Source of the DNA: Blasia pusilla
Taxonomy: Eukaryota; Marchantiophyta; Marchantiopsida; Blasiales
DNA: 64,000 nucleotides
Direction: 5' to 3'
Assembly: GCA_050084515.1 (NCBI GenBank)
Contig: CM114272.1
Location: forward strand, 15,748,001-15,812,000
In this document: positions 33,765 through 46,529 of the stretch, piece by piece
Numbering within the stretch: the stretch's first letter is position 1
Layout: each line of letters begins with the position of its first letter
Made by a program: the position numbers and the translations under genes
The notes under the pieces: model-generated
Seen by the model: the letters and a program-made list of their open reading frames with translations, nothing else
What the model was told of the DNA's origin: nothing
The model's database searches: none

Positions 33765-36700
33765 GGCGTGATTGTGATTGCCACAGTATCACCTTGCTCT
33801 GGCTGGGACAGATCAAGAATCCTCTTGATGTTACGTCGCTGTCTGCACTCGAATCCGAAAGTATTGTAGGCATCGTACATTTTGACACTCGTGACGATCT
33901 CACAGTGGTAAATGCGAAGAATTTGCTTATAACCGGCGCCTGATTCGTGGTCTCGCATCACAAGTATTCATCCAGTTTTTCTTAAGGGTGCAATGTAGCA
34001 ACCGTTGGGCCCACATGAAATCCATATCAGAGAATGCTAGGGTAATTTACTTACTCACTACCCACGCGTCACAAATTTATTTTGGCCAGATGGGAAATGC
34101 CCATGGGGAAAATAGAAATATATATAAAAAACATTACTCCGCTTTTGAGTGTGGAGAAATATGATGGTGGAAAATGAAAAAAGAATTTCAAGAAAGGACA
34201 ATTGGAAAATTCTGACCAAAGAAAAAGATACATTCAACGTTATGAATCTCCCATTTTGACTATCACAAAACTAACAGAACCACCACTTGTTTTGCCCGAA
34301 GCAAATTTTCTTGGGCTAGAATTCCGAAACTCCTGTATTTTGTTAGCAACGATGACTTTCCAGTCTCGCATCTTCACGAGTTTTACGGAGTTTCAAGGAA
34401 GAAAAGACGCTATCCGAACTCAAATACGTTAAAGAGTTCACGGATTGTCGGCGAAAAAATATTCAAAAATAAAAGAGCGGATAATAGGCATAACAAGAAC
34501 ACTATAATGATTGAAAACCGCCCATTCCAAAAACTGTATCGATCAGCTGTAGTATTCATCAATGTTTAGTCCATCAAATATGTATTTCATAATCCAAAAG
34601 CGGTCGTATAAGTAACTTGGCCCTCACTGCAACCCTCCACATCCCCATCGAAAGAAGTGGTCTACCTTCTCCATTTAAAATTTTACTGGCAAACATAGTA
34701 CCGTGATTCAGCTCTCCTCGCATCGAACAGAATTCCTAAGTCTACAGGGTTTTGAAAAATGAGCAGTTGCGGGCATATTCAAATTTAACGTAGTTCTAAA
34801 CGCGTCCATGGATACACTGCTGGTGGATAAGAGGAGGCCCACATTGGAGCGTCCAAGCGCGCTGAGTATCTGTGAACATTCAACAAACTCAGACCCCCAT
34901 GGAGAGTGTATGCGCTCGGTACTGCGCACAACTTTTGAAATCTCAATTTTAACCTCTTGGCACGGCCATCCGAAATGATTCTATACGGCCATTCAACAGA
35001 GTAAGTCCCTAGCTGCCTGCATCTCATCAACTCAAGAACGTTTTTCTTTTCTTGTTGTCACTTTTTTGGGTATGTATATCCCTGGAAAATTAGAGTCAAT
35101 GCAGAACTCTTTCACTAAGGAACACTCTGCCCACTACTTATCCTACAACCTTTGATGGTACTCCATATCGACGAAGAAATTCATCGGTCCTGTAATGCTT
35201 CTCACCAAAAAAATATGATTTGACACTCAAGCACAAGTTCCAAAGATTGCTTACCCCAGGTCAAAGTAGGTGTACGCAAGGAGCAGAAAAACTAGGAGGA
35301 GCCCTGCATAATCGTCGTTTGGACAGCCCATAGTTTAGAGGAAGACCTATCTACATGCTGGATGACTGCAGAAGATGGATCCATATCTGTGTTCTAAGCT
35401 AGGAGATCCATTTCAAGAACCAAGAGGCTGTGATTTTCGGTCACACAGTTTCCCAATATCACTCGTGTGCCTGGACGGAGGTCGACTGGCAAACTTGCAG
35501 CCAGCGAGTCACTATGGGATTCGAAAATCTGGCCTATTTCGGAATTGCGAAGGCCCTAGGGTTTGCCTTGAGATTGACGAGGTACTGCTCCTAGAGTCGG
35601 TAGGTTGCTACGTTTCTAAGTTTTCCGAAGAGGAACGATCGTCTGCCCCGACCAGAATTTCCCACTCGTGCTTAACGAATCTCTTACTCCTCCACTGCTC
35701 CCTTCAGTCGGTTGGGTTGGTACCTCAAATAAGTCCTCCAGAGAGGAATGTTCGTCTGTGCCGAGAAGAATGTTGCCACTCGGACAAAAGGGGCAGTAAA
35801 CACTTTTCACACTTTTAGACCTTCCGTTAATGGTGAGTGTGAACAAGGATCTGAATTGCGAATCAGGACCTAAGGAATATAGTAGGAATAAAAGTTACCC
35901 GTACTCGACTCACCCTTTTCGTACACTCGATGGGTCTTCCATCACCCGCTGTGATTGAGGCTTCCAATGGAATTGAAGCTCTCTGAAAATCGATTTAAAA
36001 TACTTTCGGTAGTCATGACGAGCGGACAAACATAATTGGTCCTGTGGCCAATTGACTCTTTCTACTCGGTGAAATCCTTAACGATCTTTCTAAATCTACC
36101 GAAACTTTTACTAAATATGGTTTGAATCCGCTCTGTAGTAGCTGAAATTCTTGAGACTCGTCAAATTTATACCGTGTCGCTAAGTTATTCCCACCAGTTA
36201 AGTTAGGGCAAGAAAAATGGAGCTTAGCAAAAACAGTCCCAGGTCTACCAGGTGCCTCCACCTCCATACCCGGAGTCAAACCTACGACATCTGAGCAGTT
36301 GCCCATCTGCCCCAACCAATCTTTTAGGATATCGATATTTTCGAGGGGAAATAAGTAGTTGAAAGTTATATACGTTTGAAGCTTTTGGATCATGGGGAAC
36401 GTCAGGCAGGGTACGATCTATCGGGAGTTCCAGAGTCCGCCGGGGAGCACCTTTCTCACCGAATTCTGGGTGGCTCACATGTCTGTGTTTCCTTGTGCGT
36501 AACTCGTATCCGAGTCCTCCATCAACCAATTGTCGCTCATGCTGTTGCGCATCCACATCAAGTGGCCCGCGCTTGTCGTCTCTCACGTACTTGCACCTTC
36601 CGGAAGGTTTCCTAATCGATCGAAGAACTCCACGGATTTGTCCCCTCCTTCCAAGTTCCAAACTTTCTTCCCCCAAGTCCGGATTATGAATTGAGTAAGT

Positions 36701-37891
36701 GTTATCATTCCACGAGGGTGCCAATGGAGAAGAAAGCCTGGGTGGAAGGCAAATCTCTCAAAGCTTTTGCTCCGGATGGCCGTTTTAGTGTAGAATGGAG
36801 GAGGCGGTAGATTGGTCCATTCTTGCTTGCGTACTTTGAACGCAATCACAGGGCAGACACACTGTACACAATAATTATGCCGGTGTGCACCACTTCCTTG
36901 CTTCCACAGCAGCAATTAGAATCAGGGCCCCACAACGTTCGAATCAGGGCCTCGCAACTTTCGAGCAAAGAAATTGGGAAGCTATGGAAGATACTAAGCA
37001 CTGCCGACCGGCTACCCCGGCCCGGTCTGATGAGTAGCTATGTCATGTCAACGACTGTTGTCTAGAGCCAAGCAGAGTTTGGTGCGATAGTGTGGAAACA
37101 TAGCCCAAGCAATCTTAAGAAGACTTCTTCTCCGTTACAATTTGCGTCGTACTTGGCAATCAGATCTTGCCATACGAAGTAAACCGGATGGCAATTGAAG
37201 AGATCGATTGCAATCGCCGATTGAAATCACAGTAAAGCCACATCGTTTCACATACTGAGCCTTTCAGTGTGTGGGAGTGTGCAAGTGTGTGAGAGTGTGC
37301 AAAGAGATTGTAGATAATTTAAGGCGGGCTATTTTCAGGGTTCTACCCATGGCTGCGCTAGGAAGGAAGATTTGAGAGTATGAGGTTTGAGGTTCGAGAG
37401 AATATTGCCTGCAAAGCAAAGAGTTGGCCTCTCCACTACATAAATTCTGACGATCCGGTAGTGCGAATTTCAAAGCCGGAAGAATTTGAATACTCCCGTC
37501 GACGACCAGATGGAAGTGCGAGGACCATAAACGAAATGCTAACAAAGGCAGACTCTACCACGAAAGTAGACAAAGTACCACCAAACGGCGCGAGGAAGTA
37601 CTGAGATTCTTTGCTATTTCGGCATGACGTGGTGACAATACTCACCTGAGTTTCCATACATAAGCCTTCCGACTCGACATCAGTTTTAGGGTTTTACCGG
37701 CCGAATGTACGATGCAGAGCAACACAATGGCAATGGGGGAGAAAAGCAACATACCCTCGGCCCTGACAACTTCACCTTCAGCCACCTACAGACGCGACAG
37801 GCTGAATGCTCGAGTTACACCAGAGCATCAATCATACCTACCACACACTTGTGTGGTTACAATAGGCCCTCCATTCTCATAATGACACATG
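33765..37891. other. Long region without a firmly recognised gene
   Basis: Several frames of 60-160 codons exist on both strands between 34700 and 36920. The minus-strand stretch 36920-36010 has protein-like wording (EWTNLPPPPFY, LTGGNNLATRYKFDESQEF) with stops and could be a decayed gene. I cannot place it in a family. No RNA gene seen. Confidence 0.35.
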
Positions 37892-37927
37892 TAACTAATG
37901 AAACACTTTTAGGTGTTTCATTAGTTA
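37892..37927. repeat. Perfect 15-bp inverted repeat (hairpin)
   Basis: TAACTAATGAAACAC at 37892-37906 and its exact reverse complement at 37913-37927 flank a 6-base loop (TTTTAG). No gene adjoins it. Confidence 0.85.
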
Positions 37928-38871
37928 TATTTTTAGAAATTAGATTCGGAGGGAAAAAATAATCTTCGGTCCCGTTTTAGCCAAAAATGAAAGGATTGCA
38001 GATTTTATTCGGAGGAAAAATTAGGGGTCCTTACAGCCAAACAATACAAATTGTTAGTTGGCTTCATTTCTTAGACATATATTTTTCTTTTTCCTTTCTG
38101 CATTTAGTAACCCCATGTTTCGTTAATAGTATAGACTAGCTAGTGCCCGCACGAATGAACTTTGGACTACTACTGAATATTATGGGAAAGGTTATTTACC
38201 AAGTTTGAGACGTAAAAAATGATTGGCGAGCATCATCATTGGATTTACCAAAGTTTTGGATATCAATTTCATCCACTATTTTCAAGTGTTCGTGCTATTT
38301 TAGAAGAGACTTCCTTTTAAAGGAGGGCTTCACTTCTTCGGGAAGGGAGCTACTAAATAAAGTAATACCCCCTTCCTCAAATTATAATACAGATTTATGG
38401 TCCAACGCGAAAGATACCTTTTGCTATCCTTATGTATACTCAAAACCTAGACGATGTGGAGGAATCAATAAGTTTACTTCTAACCCAATTATGTAGAACA
38501 AGCGAGAGGGGCTGGTTCCTAGCGCACCTTTTGGAACACTTCCTGAGCTTTTGCTATGCTTTCGGCATCCTTCCTCTTCTTTGAGCTCTTTCTAAGGAGG
38601 TTTGTGCCATTATAGCACTCCTTCTTTCCTCCCTCTAGATTATGTCTCCCTCTAGTTGAGGATGGTTTTTTCCCACTTCGGTCTCCACTTGCAATTTGTT
38701 CTCCGCCTTAGTTGCCTCCAATCAATTTGGGCTCCAATCTCCTTTGATCTAGTTTTTAGAGGCACTATGTCTGATGAGAATATCCCATGGAGGTTCAGGC
38801 GCATATTTCCTCTCGCTTCGGAAGGCTCATGGGTGGGGGCTCGCCCCTTCATCCGGGCTTTGAGTATCGCA
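37928..38871. other. Intergenic, no gene seen
   Basis: No firm coding feature. The end (from about 38650) may be upstream coding remnant of the LINE-like ORF that follows, but the frame is broken. Confidence 0.35.
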
Positions 38872-39569
38872 CCACACCAATGCGGTTCTGATTGGGCCTC
38901 CCCCAACCATCAGTAGTTGGTTCGACACATTATGAGTATAGCCAAAGTCTAGATCCACTTGGCGTATATTTGGCTCACTCTCCAATTGGGAGTGAGAGGA
39001 TAGCCATTCACAATGCGATGCGGGATATTACATTCATTGCTTGTGAGAGTGGCTTCCATGTAGAGAGAAAGAGGCACTACTTCACGCGGGACTCCCTTAT
39101 TCGAGTTGATCTTTATATGACGCGAGAGGTTGAGGTAAAGGTGGCGGATGTTGTAGTGACGGATCTTACAGGGGAGGTTGTGCGAGCCCAAGTTGTGGCA
39201 CAAGGGAGATTGCTACAAGGAGCGGAAACGGAAACAGAAATGACAACGGCGGCGGTGAAGAAGACCCATATTTATAGTTGACTTCACGACGGACATTGAT
39301 TTGTTCCCCTAGCCATAGAGATGTACAAGGCTATGGGGGAGAGGTTTGACTCGTTCCTAATGGAGTGTGCTCATTATCTTTACTCGAGAAATGGATTGTC
39401 CTTAGTCATTGCGATTCTTTATTGTAGGCAACGAGTCTCTATACCTTTGCAACGTGCCCAGGCTAATGGGATTTTGCAGCGGGCTCAGACTCAGGTACAC
39501 GCCAGCGCTAGAGGCCCGCTCAATATTGGTCATAATTCTCTAGGAGTTGCAGATATTGCTATGCTATGA
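38872..39569 (+). pseudogene. C-terminal remnant of a non-LTR (LINE-like) polyprotein
   Basis: Two frames, 38892-39281 and 39321-39569, read as one protein end. The order is a degenerate zinc-binding-type segment (SLDPLGVYLAHSPIGSERIAIHNAMRDI), FIACESGFHVERKRHYF, a nuclease-fold-like strand set (RVDLYMT ... VADVVVTDLTGEVV), then PLAIEMYKAMGERFDSF and the QRVSIPLQRAQANGILQRAQ tail. In plant repeats this arrangement, with LDPLG.H..C, RPDV/VDI strands and a QRAQA tail, follows a reverse transcriptase. This assignment rests on memory of such tails, so it is tentative. There is a frame change near 39280 and no reverse transcriptase in front. Confidence 0.5.
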
Positions 39570-39889
39570 GTTTAGTCAATACTTACTCTTTGAGTCCCTT
39601 TTTCATTTTTTATGAATTCTCTATTTGTGCATCTATACTATTATGTGAAAATGCTGTCTTCCCGCAGAGGGCTTTAGTTCTGACATCTCGAAAATTCGGC
39701 CACTAAAATTCTGCCACGCATTAGTCTAATTTCAAGGTGCGCGATTTTCGTCCTTTTCATAGAAACCATTGATTTGGTCATTTTTTTTATCAAGTCAAGA
39801 CTAGTTGAGTGTTGGAAGAGGGTATAATTGGCTTCCGTGAAAGTTATGTTATATGGTCGCCAAAAAGTATGCGCAACTAGAAACATATG

Positions 39890-41832
39890 CATATGTGTGG
39901 AGATTACCAACCTATCAATCCACACTTAAAAGGAAATACGGGTGCGATTCCTGTCCATGAGATCTTTATAGTATTACATTTACGGAAATTTTGTAAAGCC
40001 AACAATTGCAAACTAGTAACAATATAATGGCTACAAAAATGCAAGAGAGTTACAAATTTGCAATTATGATAATCACAACATAGTTGTGTGACTTAGATTT
40101 TGAGCTATACTTTACGACTACATCAAGGCTTTAAGGTGTCATTTTATTACAAGTGCAAGATAGTTGTAAAGACTCGCAAATCAGTTGCTCAATACTAGCT
40201 TTTGGCTTGCAAAGAGCATATAACTTGCAAGTCTAGGTGGTCATAAATATATCGCAAAATTTTTTTTGTAACAAAATCACAAAATAATGAATTTTTGCAT
40301 TTGAAAACTAGTTATTTTCTGCCATTTTTTGCTCCACTTGGACTCATTTTTGGGTCTATGAAAAATTTCATCAAGGGCGATTTAGTCCTTCCAAAATTTT
40401 TCCTTAGGGAGAGGTTTTTTTCCTCCTTTATTTCAAGAATTTAGGAAAGAAAACATGGAAGACAAGGAACTTTAATCATCTACATGTCTATCAACATAAA
40501 ATAAAACTCCTACCAATTTTTTTAGAGTTAGCTCTTTTATAGAAGAAAGTACTTGCAAAGAGAGGTGAGTAGTCTTGGAAATTTAGGAAGAAAAGCAAAA
40601 ATGGAGCATATTGAAGTTGAAAGGGGAATCTATGGTCCAAATTTCAATGAAAGGATTTGCGCATGCAAAGTAGTCACAATTTTTGAGTTTTGAGATTCGA
40701 AAAGTAGTCGTAAGTTGCGAGTCAACACAATCATACTTTGTGAGTCCATAGTGAGCAATACTTGAAAGAATATATGCGGATGCCTTATGACTTATTGCAC
40801 TAGCAAACAACTTGCAAGTGTCGAGACTTGCAAAAATAGTTGAGACTCACAAGTTTTGTATCAATCGTAATTTTTTTATATAAACTACAATTGCAGATTG
40901 CGATTCCTAGACAATTGGAAAGTAGTTGTAAAGTTGATAATTGGACTTGAAATTATCTACTTTGTAACTTTCTAGCAATGATTTTCTTTTATGTTTTTGC
41001 CACACTAAAATGGGTTATCAATCCCTTCTAGTGTTCATTTTATCATATGCGCAAAGGTTTGCAGTTCATTAGATATGTGGGTAGGATACTACCAATTGAC
41101 TATTAGAGTGGAGAATATGTAGAAGATGACATTCAGAGGCATGCATATCAATCCCCACAAGACAAATTGTTTGTAGTTATGGTGTCTTACCATTTATCTT
41201 TAAGAATGCATCAACAAAATTTCATAGGGTCGTGGATAGAATCTTGGTAGGTTTGGATTTTGTTACATTCTATGTTGATAATTTTATAATCTTCCATGCC
41301 ATAATTCCAAAGAATGAACGACATCTTACAAAGGTATTGCAACCCTTGCAACTACATGGGCTGAAGCTATATCTAAGAAAGTAAAAAATTGTTTCTAATC
41401 GGATTTTAGCACTTGGATCATACAATATATCTAAATGAATTTGGTTTGCATACGAAAGAGAGATTATTTTAGCTACTCAAGGATAGATTAAGGGTTGCAT
41501 TTGTCTTCAGAAGACTGGTTAGGGGATATTCCTTCTAGTTTCATAGAGACTAGAATATGTTGGAACTTGGAGCATTTCTTACCCAATATGATCATGAAAA
41601 TAGAGATTTTGTGATAACTTATGCTAGAGGCTCAAAAATTGGTACAAAGGGTGGATGCTTAGACGTAATAGGGATAGTTGCATACTTCAAATTTTACTTG
41701 TTTGGTAGATCCTTTACTCTTCTCACCTGTCACTGCCAGTTATTAGCCTCCAATTTTTTAAAGTGGTTGATGAAGTCTAATAAGCCTCTAAGAAAGCTTG
41801 CTAAGTGGACTCTCTTTTTTCTCTATCAATAG
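39890..41832 (+). pseudogene. Decayed gypsy reverse transcriptase/RNase H, split by an AT-rich insertion
   Basis: At 39897-39970 the sequence reads CGDYQPINPHLKGNTGAIP, matching the RT of the 23-kb element (CGDYRPINRQTKADRYAMP). About 1.06 kb later (from 41046) RT resumes with SLDMWVGYYQLTI, then FIFKNASTKFHRVVDRILVG and FYVDN in place of Y-x-D-D. RNase H follows at 41557-41832: LELGAFLTQYDHENRDFVITYA and FLKWLMKSNKPLRKLAKW. The reading frame has many stops. It belongs to the same broad gypsy group as the methyltransferase-bearing element, but no methyltransferase piece is seen near it. Confidence 0.75.
39976..41045. mobile_element. AT-rich insertion inside the gypsy RT
   Basis: The RT reading breaks after the EIF segment and resumes about 1070 bp later, so this block is probably an insertion. 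It is rich in words like CTTGCAA, TTGCAAG and AGTTGTAA. I could not identify clean terminal repeats or a target duplication. Confidence 0.45.
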
Positions 41833-42556
41833 GGATCACAAATACTTGTGTCAGGGAAATCACTTATTTTTAGCAACTAACACTAAAATTCTTGACTATA
41901 AAGTCTCTATAAACCACTATCCGTTTTTATATTAGGAATATTAAAAAGCTAGTATATACTAAGAGAGGCATGTTTACATCCATAGGTTACTAAATGAATA
42001 TATATATAATGTACAATCCGAAGTCCTTTCATACGTAAGAATTGGAAGTATCACCATAGTTGATGGTTGCATGATTTGGTTTATGAACGTTTCTCTGAAG
42101 TTGTAGACTAGATAACAAAGAAATCAATATTTATCTATGAAGAGAATCTTTACAAGGTACATCTCAAGGTTAAGCAAAGTGAAATCAAGTATCACTCTTA
42201 TTCTGCCTCCATCTATGATGCACAAACATCCTCTACACTGTCTTAAGATTATAGGCCATCGCTACACACATCTCCTCAAACTTATGGATGAATGATCATT
42301 CTCTTAAAATAAAAGGTTTTCCCAAAATTTTTCTACACTCATCAATCTCACAAACTCCTCATAAATCGATCATTGCAAGTTATTCTCCTAAGAGGAATAA
42401 TCCATTTTTATTGAAAGAGTAATCAAGTCCAATATCAAGAACGACAAAGATAACTCTTGTAAGATAACAAGTCTCTCAAAAAATAGTCCACACTAATTTT
42501 CATCAAACTCTCGAAGACAAGGTCATGGCCAAATTATTCTTCTTAAACGGTTCCCA
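41833..42556. other. Intergenic, no gene seen
   Basis: AT-rich, without recognisable coding sequence or repeat copy. Confidence 0.35.
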
Positions 42557-42871
42557 TGTGGAAAACTACTAAACAAGCATAGTTGGTGGAAAACGGCTCT
42601 CACACACACACACACACACCACCATGGAGAACGAAATTTACAATGAAAGAATGATTGGAGGCTGGTCCTCTTCTCAATAACATAGGGTATGTACAAGCAA
42701 CCCTAACCCTATTCTTAACCATAGTCTCGAGTTAGCCTAACTGTGATTAACTAACCCTAGTTAAGATAATCGTGATTAACTGACTAACCAAGATTAAGCT
42801 TCCCTACTTCGTATGAGTGCCAAATATAGCAATTCTGGTATCTCATGAGCTTGATTGTAACTCAATCTTCA
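42557..42871 (-). mobile_element. Isolated copia-type LTR, inverted relative to the copia element
   Basis: On the minus strand it starts TGAAGATTGAG and ends AGTTTTCCACA, matching the 3' LTR at 48123-48440 along its length, including a TG/CA microsatellite. Flanking 5-mers (TCCCA and ATAAA) do not match, and neither a purine tract nor a tRNA primer site adjoins it. It is therefore a lone LTR or the result of a rearrangement. Confidence 0.85.
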
Positions 42872-43964
42872 ATAAATATGACTCCTAATAAGAGATATCT
42901 TAGACACTTACGTTACCTTAATCCTCAAGAGATCATCCTTAACCTCTTTGAATCATCTTCCAACCTCCTCGGATATGCCGCATAGATATTTTTTTTATTT
43001 TGCTACAGTAGAAGTTGTTGTGTATTAACTAAGGATACCTCATTTGTACAAGCCAAACTTTTAGAAAATATATCAAAAATAAGACACTAGAAACATAAAG
43101 TTAAAGCAAATTGGTTTGTTTCTTCACAAAAAAAAACCTAAAGTAGTCTTGGCTGATGAAGAAGTCAACATTAGGATAGTTGGAGTAGTTTAGAGGATAT
43201 GAAATGGTTTTATGATGATATTTTACAAAGAGATTAAATGTGAGTTACCTATGTCAAAAAGAGATTGGCCTAGCCTTGAGAGAAAGCCGTATGGCATGAG
43301 ATAGGATTGGCCTTATGTTTTAGTCTTGTGGATATCTTATGAGTATAGAAAGAGAAAGGAACTGCAAGGGTTCATTGCCTTAGATTTTAACTTCTCGAGT
43401 TATCTTTCTCATTCTTGAGACAACAGTATTGGACTTGATTATTATTTATACAATTTTATGTAGTTTTAATTCTATAAATACAAAAACCTCACTTTCCCAT
43501 TGATTTTAAACTTTCAGGTTGGGAGAAGGAAATTTTATTCAGAGCTCAGTGGGTGTAGATTTCAAGTGGAGCTTTGATGGTGATAAAACTTTGGAGGCAT
43601 TTTTTAGGGCTTTCCCGGTCGATTCAGCCGTTAGGGTCCGCTTCTACTAGAGCAATGCTAAAGTCTTGCTCCCTTGGACTTGTAGAGATCATTGAGAGCT
43701 TTCCAATGCACCCAAAATTGCTCGATTCTGACACTCTGAGCTCATGCAACAGCAATTTTAGTATAGGAAAGTGCAATTAGTGAAGAAAAGTTGTGCAGTT
43801 TGCTCTCTACAGGCCAATTTTGACTAGTTCTTTTATATAGTTGATCAATTTTGGAAAATTGCAGGTCAATTTTTGTGTAGGAGTGGTATATGCTTCAATT
43901 TGAGTAGTAGAAAGTCTGAAATTATATTTTTTGTGAGTGAAATCATTTATCATGGAGTAATCCT
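42872..43964. other. Sequence upstream of copia gag; 5' LTR not found
   Basis: A direct-orientation copy of the 318-bp LTR is absent here. TTATTCAGAGCTC near 43534 loosely resembles the initiator-Met primer-binding site of copia elements (TGGTATCAGAGC), and CTATAAATA lies near 43475. If that is the primer site, the LTR before it has been replaced or belongs to another family. Confidence 0.35.
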
Positions 43965-44900
43965 CAACAACAATCATAGCAGAGAAGCTAGACAAGCAGA
44001 ATTATAATGTTTGGAAGTTTCGCATGAAATAACTTCTCATGGGTCAAGAACTATGGGAGCTTGTCAAAGGTGATGAGAACAAGCCAGAAGGTGACTCAAA
44101 AGATTTGAATGTTCGCGTTTGGAACAAACGCGCAAGGCAAGTAATCCCCTACATTTCAATAACGATCAGTTCTCCAATGATAGGTCACATCCAAGATGTT
44201 GATACTCCGAAGGAGACCTGGGATACATTGGAAAAGTTGTTCCAGATATCTACAAAGGCCAAAAAGCTTCAATTGAAACAAAAATTGAACGAAGTGAGGA
44301 AAGGATCGCAGAGCATCAATGATTATATTTTGAGTATCAGACATATTGTTGATCTGTTGAATAGCATTGGAGTAACAGTAGAAGATGATGATATGATCTT
44401 ATTCACTCTTCAAGGCCTTCCAAAGGATTACAAGTCCTTTGAGATCTCTATTTCTGTGAGAGAGAAGTATCTAACCTTTCAAGAGTTAGTTCCTCTGTTG
44501 ATCAGTGAAGAGATGCGCCTTGTAGGTAGCGGTAGCTCATCTAGTGTATAAGAGAGTGCCCTATTTGCAGGTTATGGATCAAATAGAGGCAGGGATCGTG
44601 GCACAAACTTCCGTGGTCGTGGTGGATATCAAGCATATGGAGGAAGAGGCACTCAATATAACGTCACTCAATCAACTACGAACCAGTACCAAACACAATC
44701 ATATGGTGGTGATGGTGGAAACTATTGGGGTCGAGGTCAGCAGCAGAGGGTCCTTGGATCTTGCAATTATTGTGGGATAAAGGGTCACTATGCAAAGTTT
44801 TGCTTCAAGAAGAAGGCAGATATGAGAACAGTAGCCTTACAGCAACAAAACTATGTAGAGCAACAACACCAAGAGCAGTACCAAGAACAAAACATTCACA
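43965..44900 (+). pseudogene. Copia gag and zinc knuckle
   Basis: Gag starts near AEKLDKQNYNVWKFRMK, followed by a TAA at 44030 (likely from CAA). The body 44039-44551 contains WDTLEKLFQ, KLNEVRKGSQSINDYI and LQGLPKDYKSFEISI, typical of copia gag. After a TAA at 44549 the same frame continues with an Arg/Gly-rich stretch and the knuckle CNYCGIKGHYAKFC (C-X2-C-X4-H-X4-C). It packages element RNA. Confidence 0.85.
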
Positions 44901-44929
44901 AACGGAGCATCTCTTGGTCATGATTCATC

Positions 44930-46230
44930 ATATGGGAGCAATGGTTAAGAAAGACTCGACAGTAGATTGGTACATTGACTTTGGTGCATCAAATCACATG
45001 ACCTCACAAGCGAAATGGTTTAGTAGTTTGGAGCCGGTGAAAGATCCTACAATTGTGCTCACTGGAGATAACACTCAACATCATATCATACATACCGATA
45101 AAGTTCCAATAGCATCAGATGGTCTTTGTGCTCTTGGAAATGTTCTCTATGTTCCTACCATTACAAGAAATCTGATCTCTATAAGACAAATAGTAGAACA
45201 AGGTTATCAAGTAAAGTTTAACGTAGATGGTTGTTTCATTGAAACAATGGATGACGAGACTACGATAGCCAAAGGAATTAGATCTGGCAGAATGTTCAAA
45301 TTAGATGTTTCTATGCGAGAGATTCAAACGGTAATGTATGGTCAAACCGGACAACAAGTGACAGATCTAAATGTGTGGTATAAAAGAATTGGACATATGA
45401 ATCTTCAAAGATTACAGAGTCTTTCATCATCTAATATAGTAATAGAACTCCCTAAATTAGCAAGTCTTGTTACGTTAGAGGTATGTCCTGCTTGCCAATT
45501 TTGAAAACAAGCTAGATTTCCTTTTCCAAAGTAAGGTAGAAGAGCATCCAAGATATTAGAGTTGATCCACAATGATGTATGGACAGCATCACAATAGAGC
45601 CTTAGTGGTTGCCAGTACTTTGTTTCATTTATTGATGACTTCTCTAGGTATATATGGGTATACTTTTTGAAAGCCAAGTCAGAGGTATTCTCAATGTTTC
45701 AAACATTCAGAGTTCTAGTAGAGAAGCAGACTAGACAACAGATTTTGAATTGCATTGTGATGGAGGAGGAGAGTATCTTTCAACACAGTTTGATGACTAT
45801 TTACGTCAGAATGGCATCCAACGTCAAGTGACTTGCCGTTACACTCCACAATAAATTGGAGTGGATGAGAGTAAAAATCGACATATTGCTGAAGCAGCAC
45901 GAGCTATGCTGAATGAGGGGAACATGCCTAAGGTGTATTGGGCAGAGGCTCTAGCATGTGAAGTCTTCTTAATCAACCGAACTCCAACAACAGGAGTTCA
46001 TGATAAAACTCCATTCGAAGTCTTCATAGGAAGTAAACCTGATTTTCCTTCTTGAAAGTATTTGGCTGTATTTGTTATGCTCATGTTCCTTCTGAGAGAC
46101 ATCAGAAATTAGACCCCAAGTCTGAAAGATGTATATTCATTGGCTATGCTGATGGAACTAAGGGATATAAGTGCTATATCCCATCCTCTAGGCAGCTTAT
46201 TATTAGTCGGGATGTTGTCTTTCATTAGCT
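44930..46230 (+). pseudogene. Copia protease and integrase
   Basis: The protease signature reads WYIDFGASNHMT; the family has D-S-G-A, so the residue after the catalytic Asp is Phe instead of Ser. The pre-integrase segment has VWYKRIGHMNLQRLQSL and CPACQF. The integrase core has LIHNDVW and [15 protein letters not shown]. After a frame change near 45740 come [10 protein letters not shown] and ESKNRHIAEAARAML, then INRTPTTGVHDKTPFE and GYADGTKGYKCY. Stops occur within CPACQF.KQ, PK.GRR, ASQ.SLSG and TPQ.IGV (dots mark stops). Confidence 0.87.
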
Positions 46231-46529
46231 AAAGTCATGGTATGCTCCATCTGAGCCTATTTCACCTCTACACTTGTCTGTTGAGGGGGAGAATATGACT
46301 ATAAACCAACAGACATTGCCTTCAACTTCCCCAAGTACTAGTGCACGATTAGGAGAGGTCATAGATTCATCCATTAAATCTGTGAGTCCATGGACGGAAA
46401 GAGTACATATTCAGTCTGTTAACACTAGTCAGAGCTCGAGTCAGGTGTCAGAGGCATCTACCTCTGAACAACAACTTTGAAGATCAAATATAACTACACA
46501 TCCAGTTCATAGATTCATAAATGAAGGTT

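Noticed and set aside
36013-36915. Minus-strand frames resembling an F-box/kelch-type protein (EWTNLPPPPF)
   Set aside because: The likeness is one short phrase and the frames have stops; I could not support a family.
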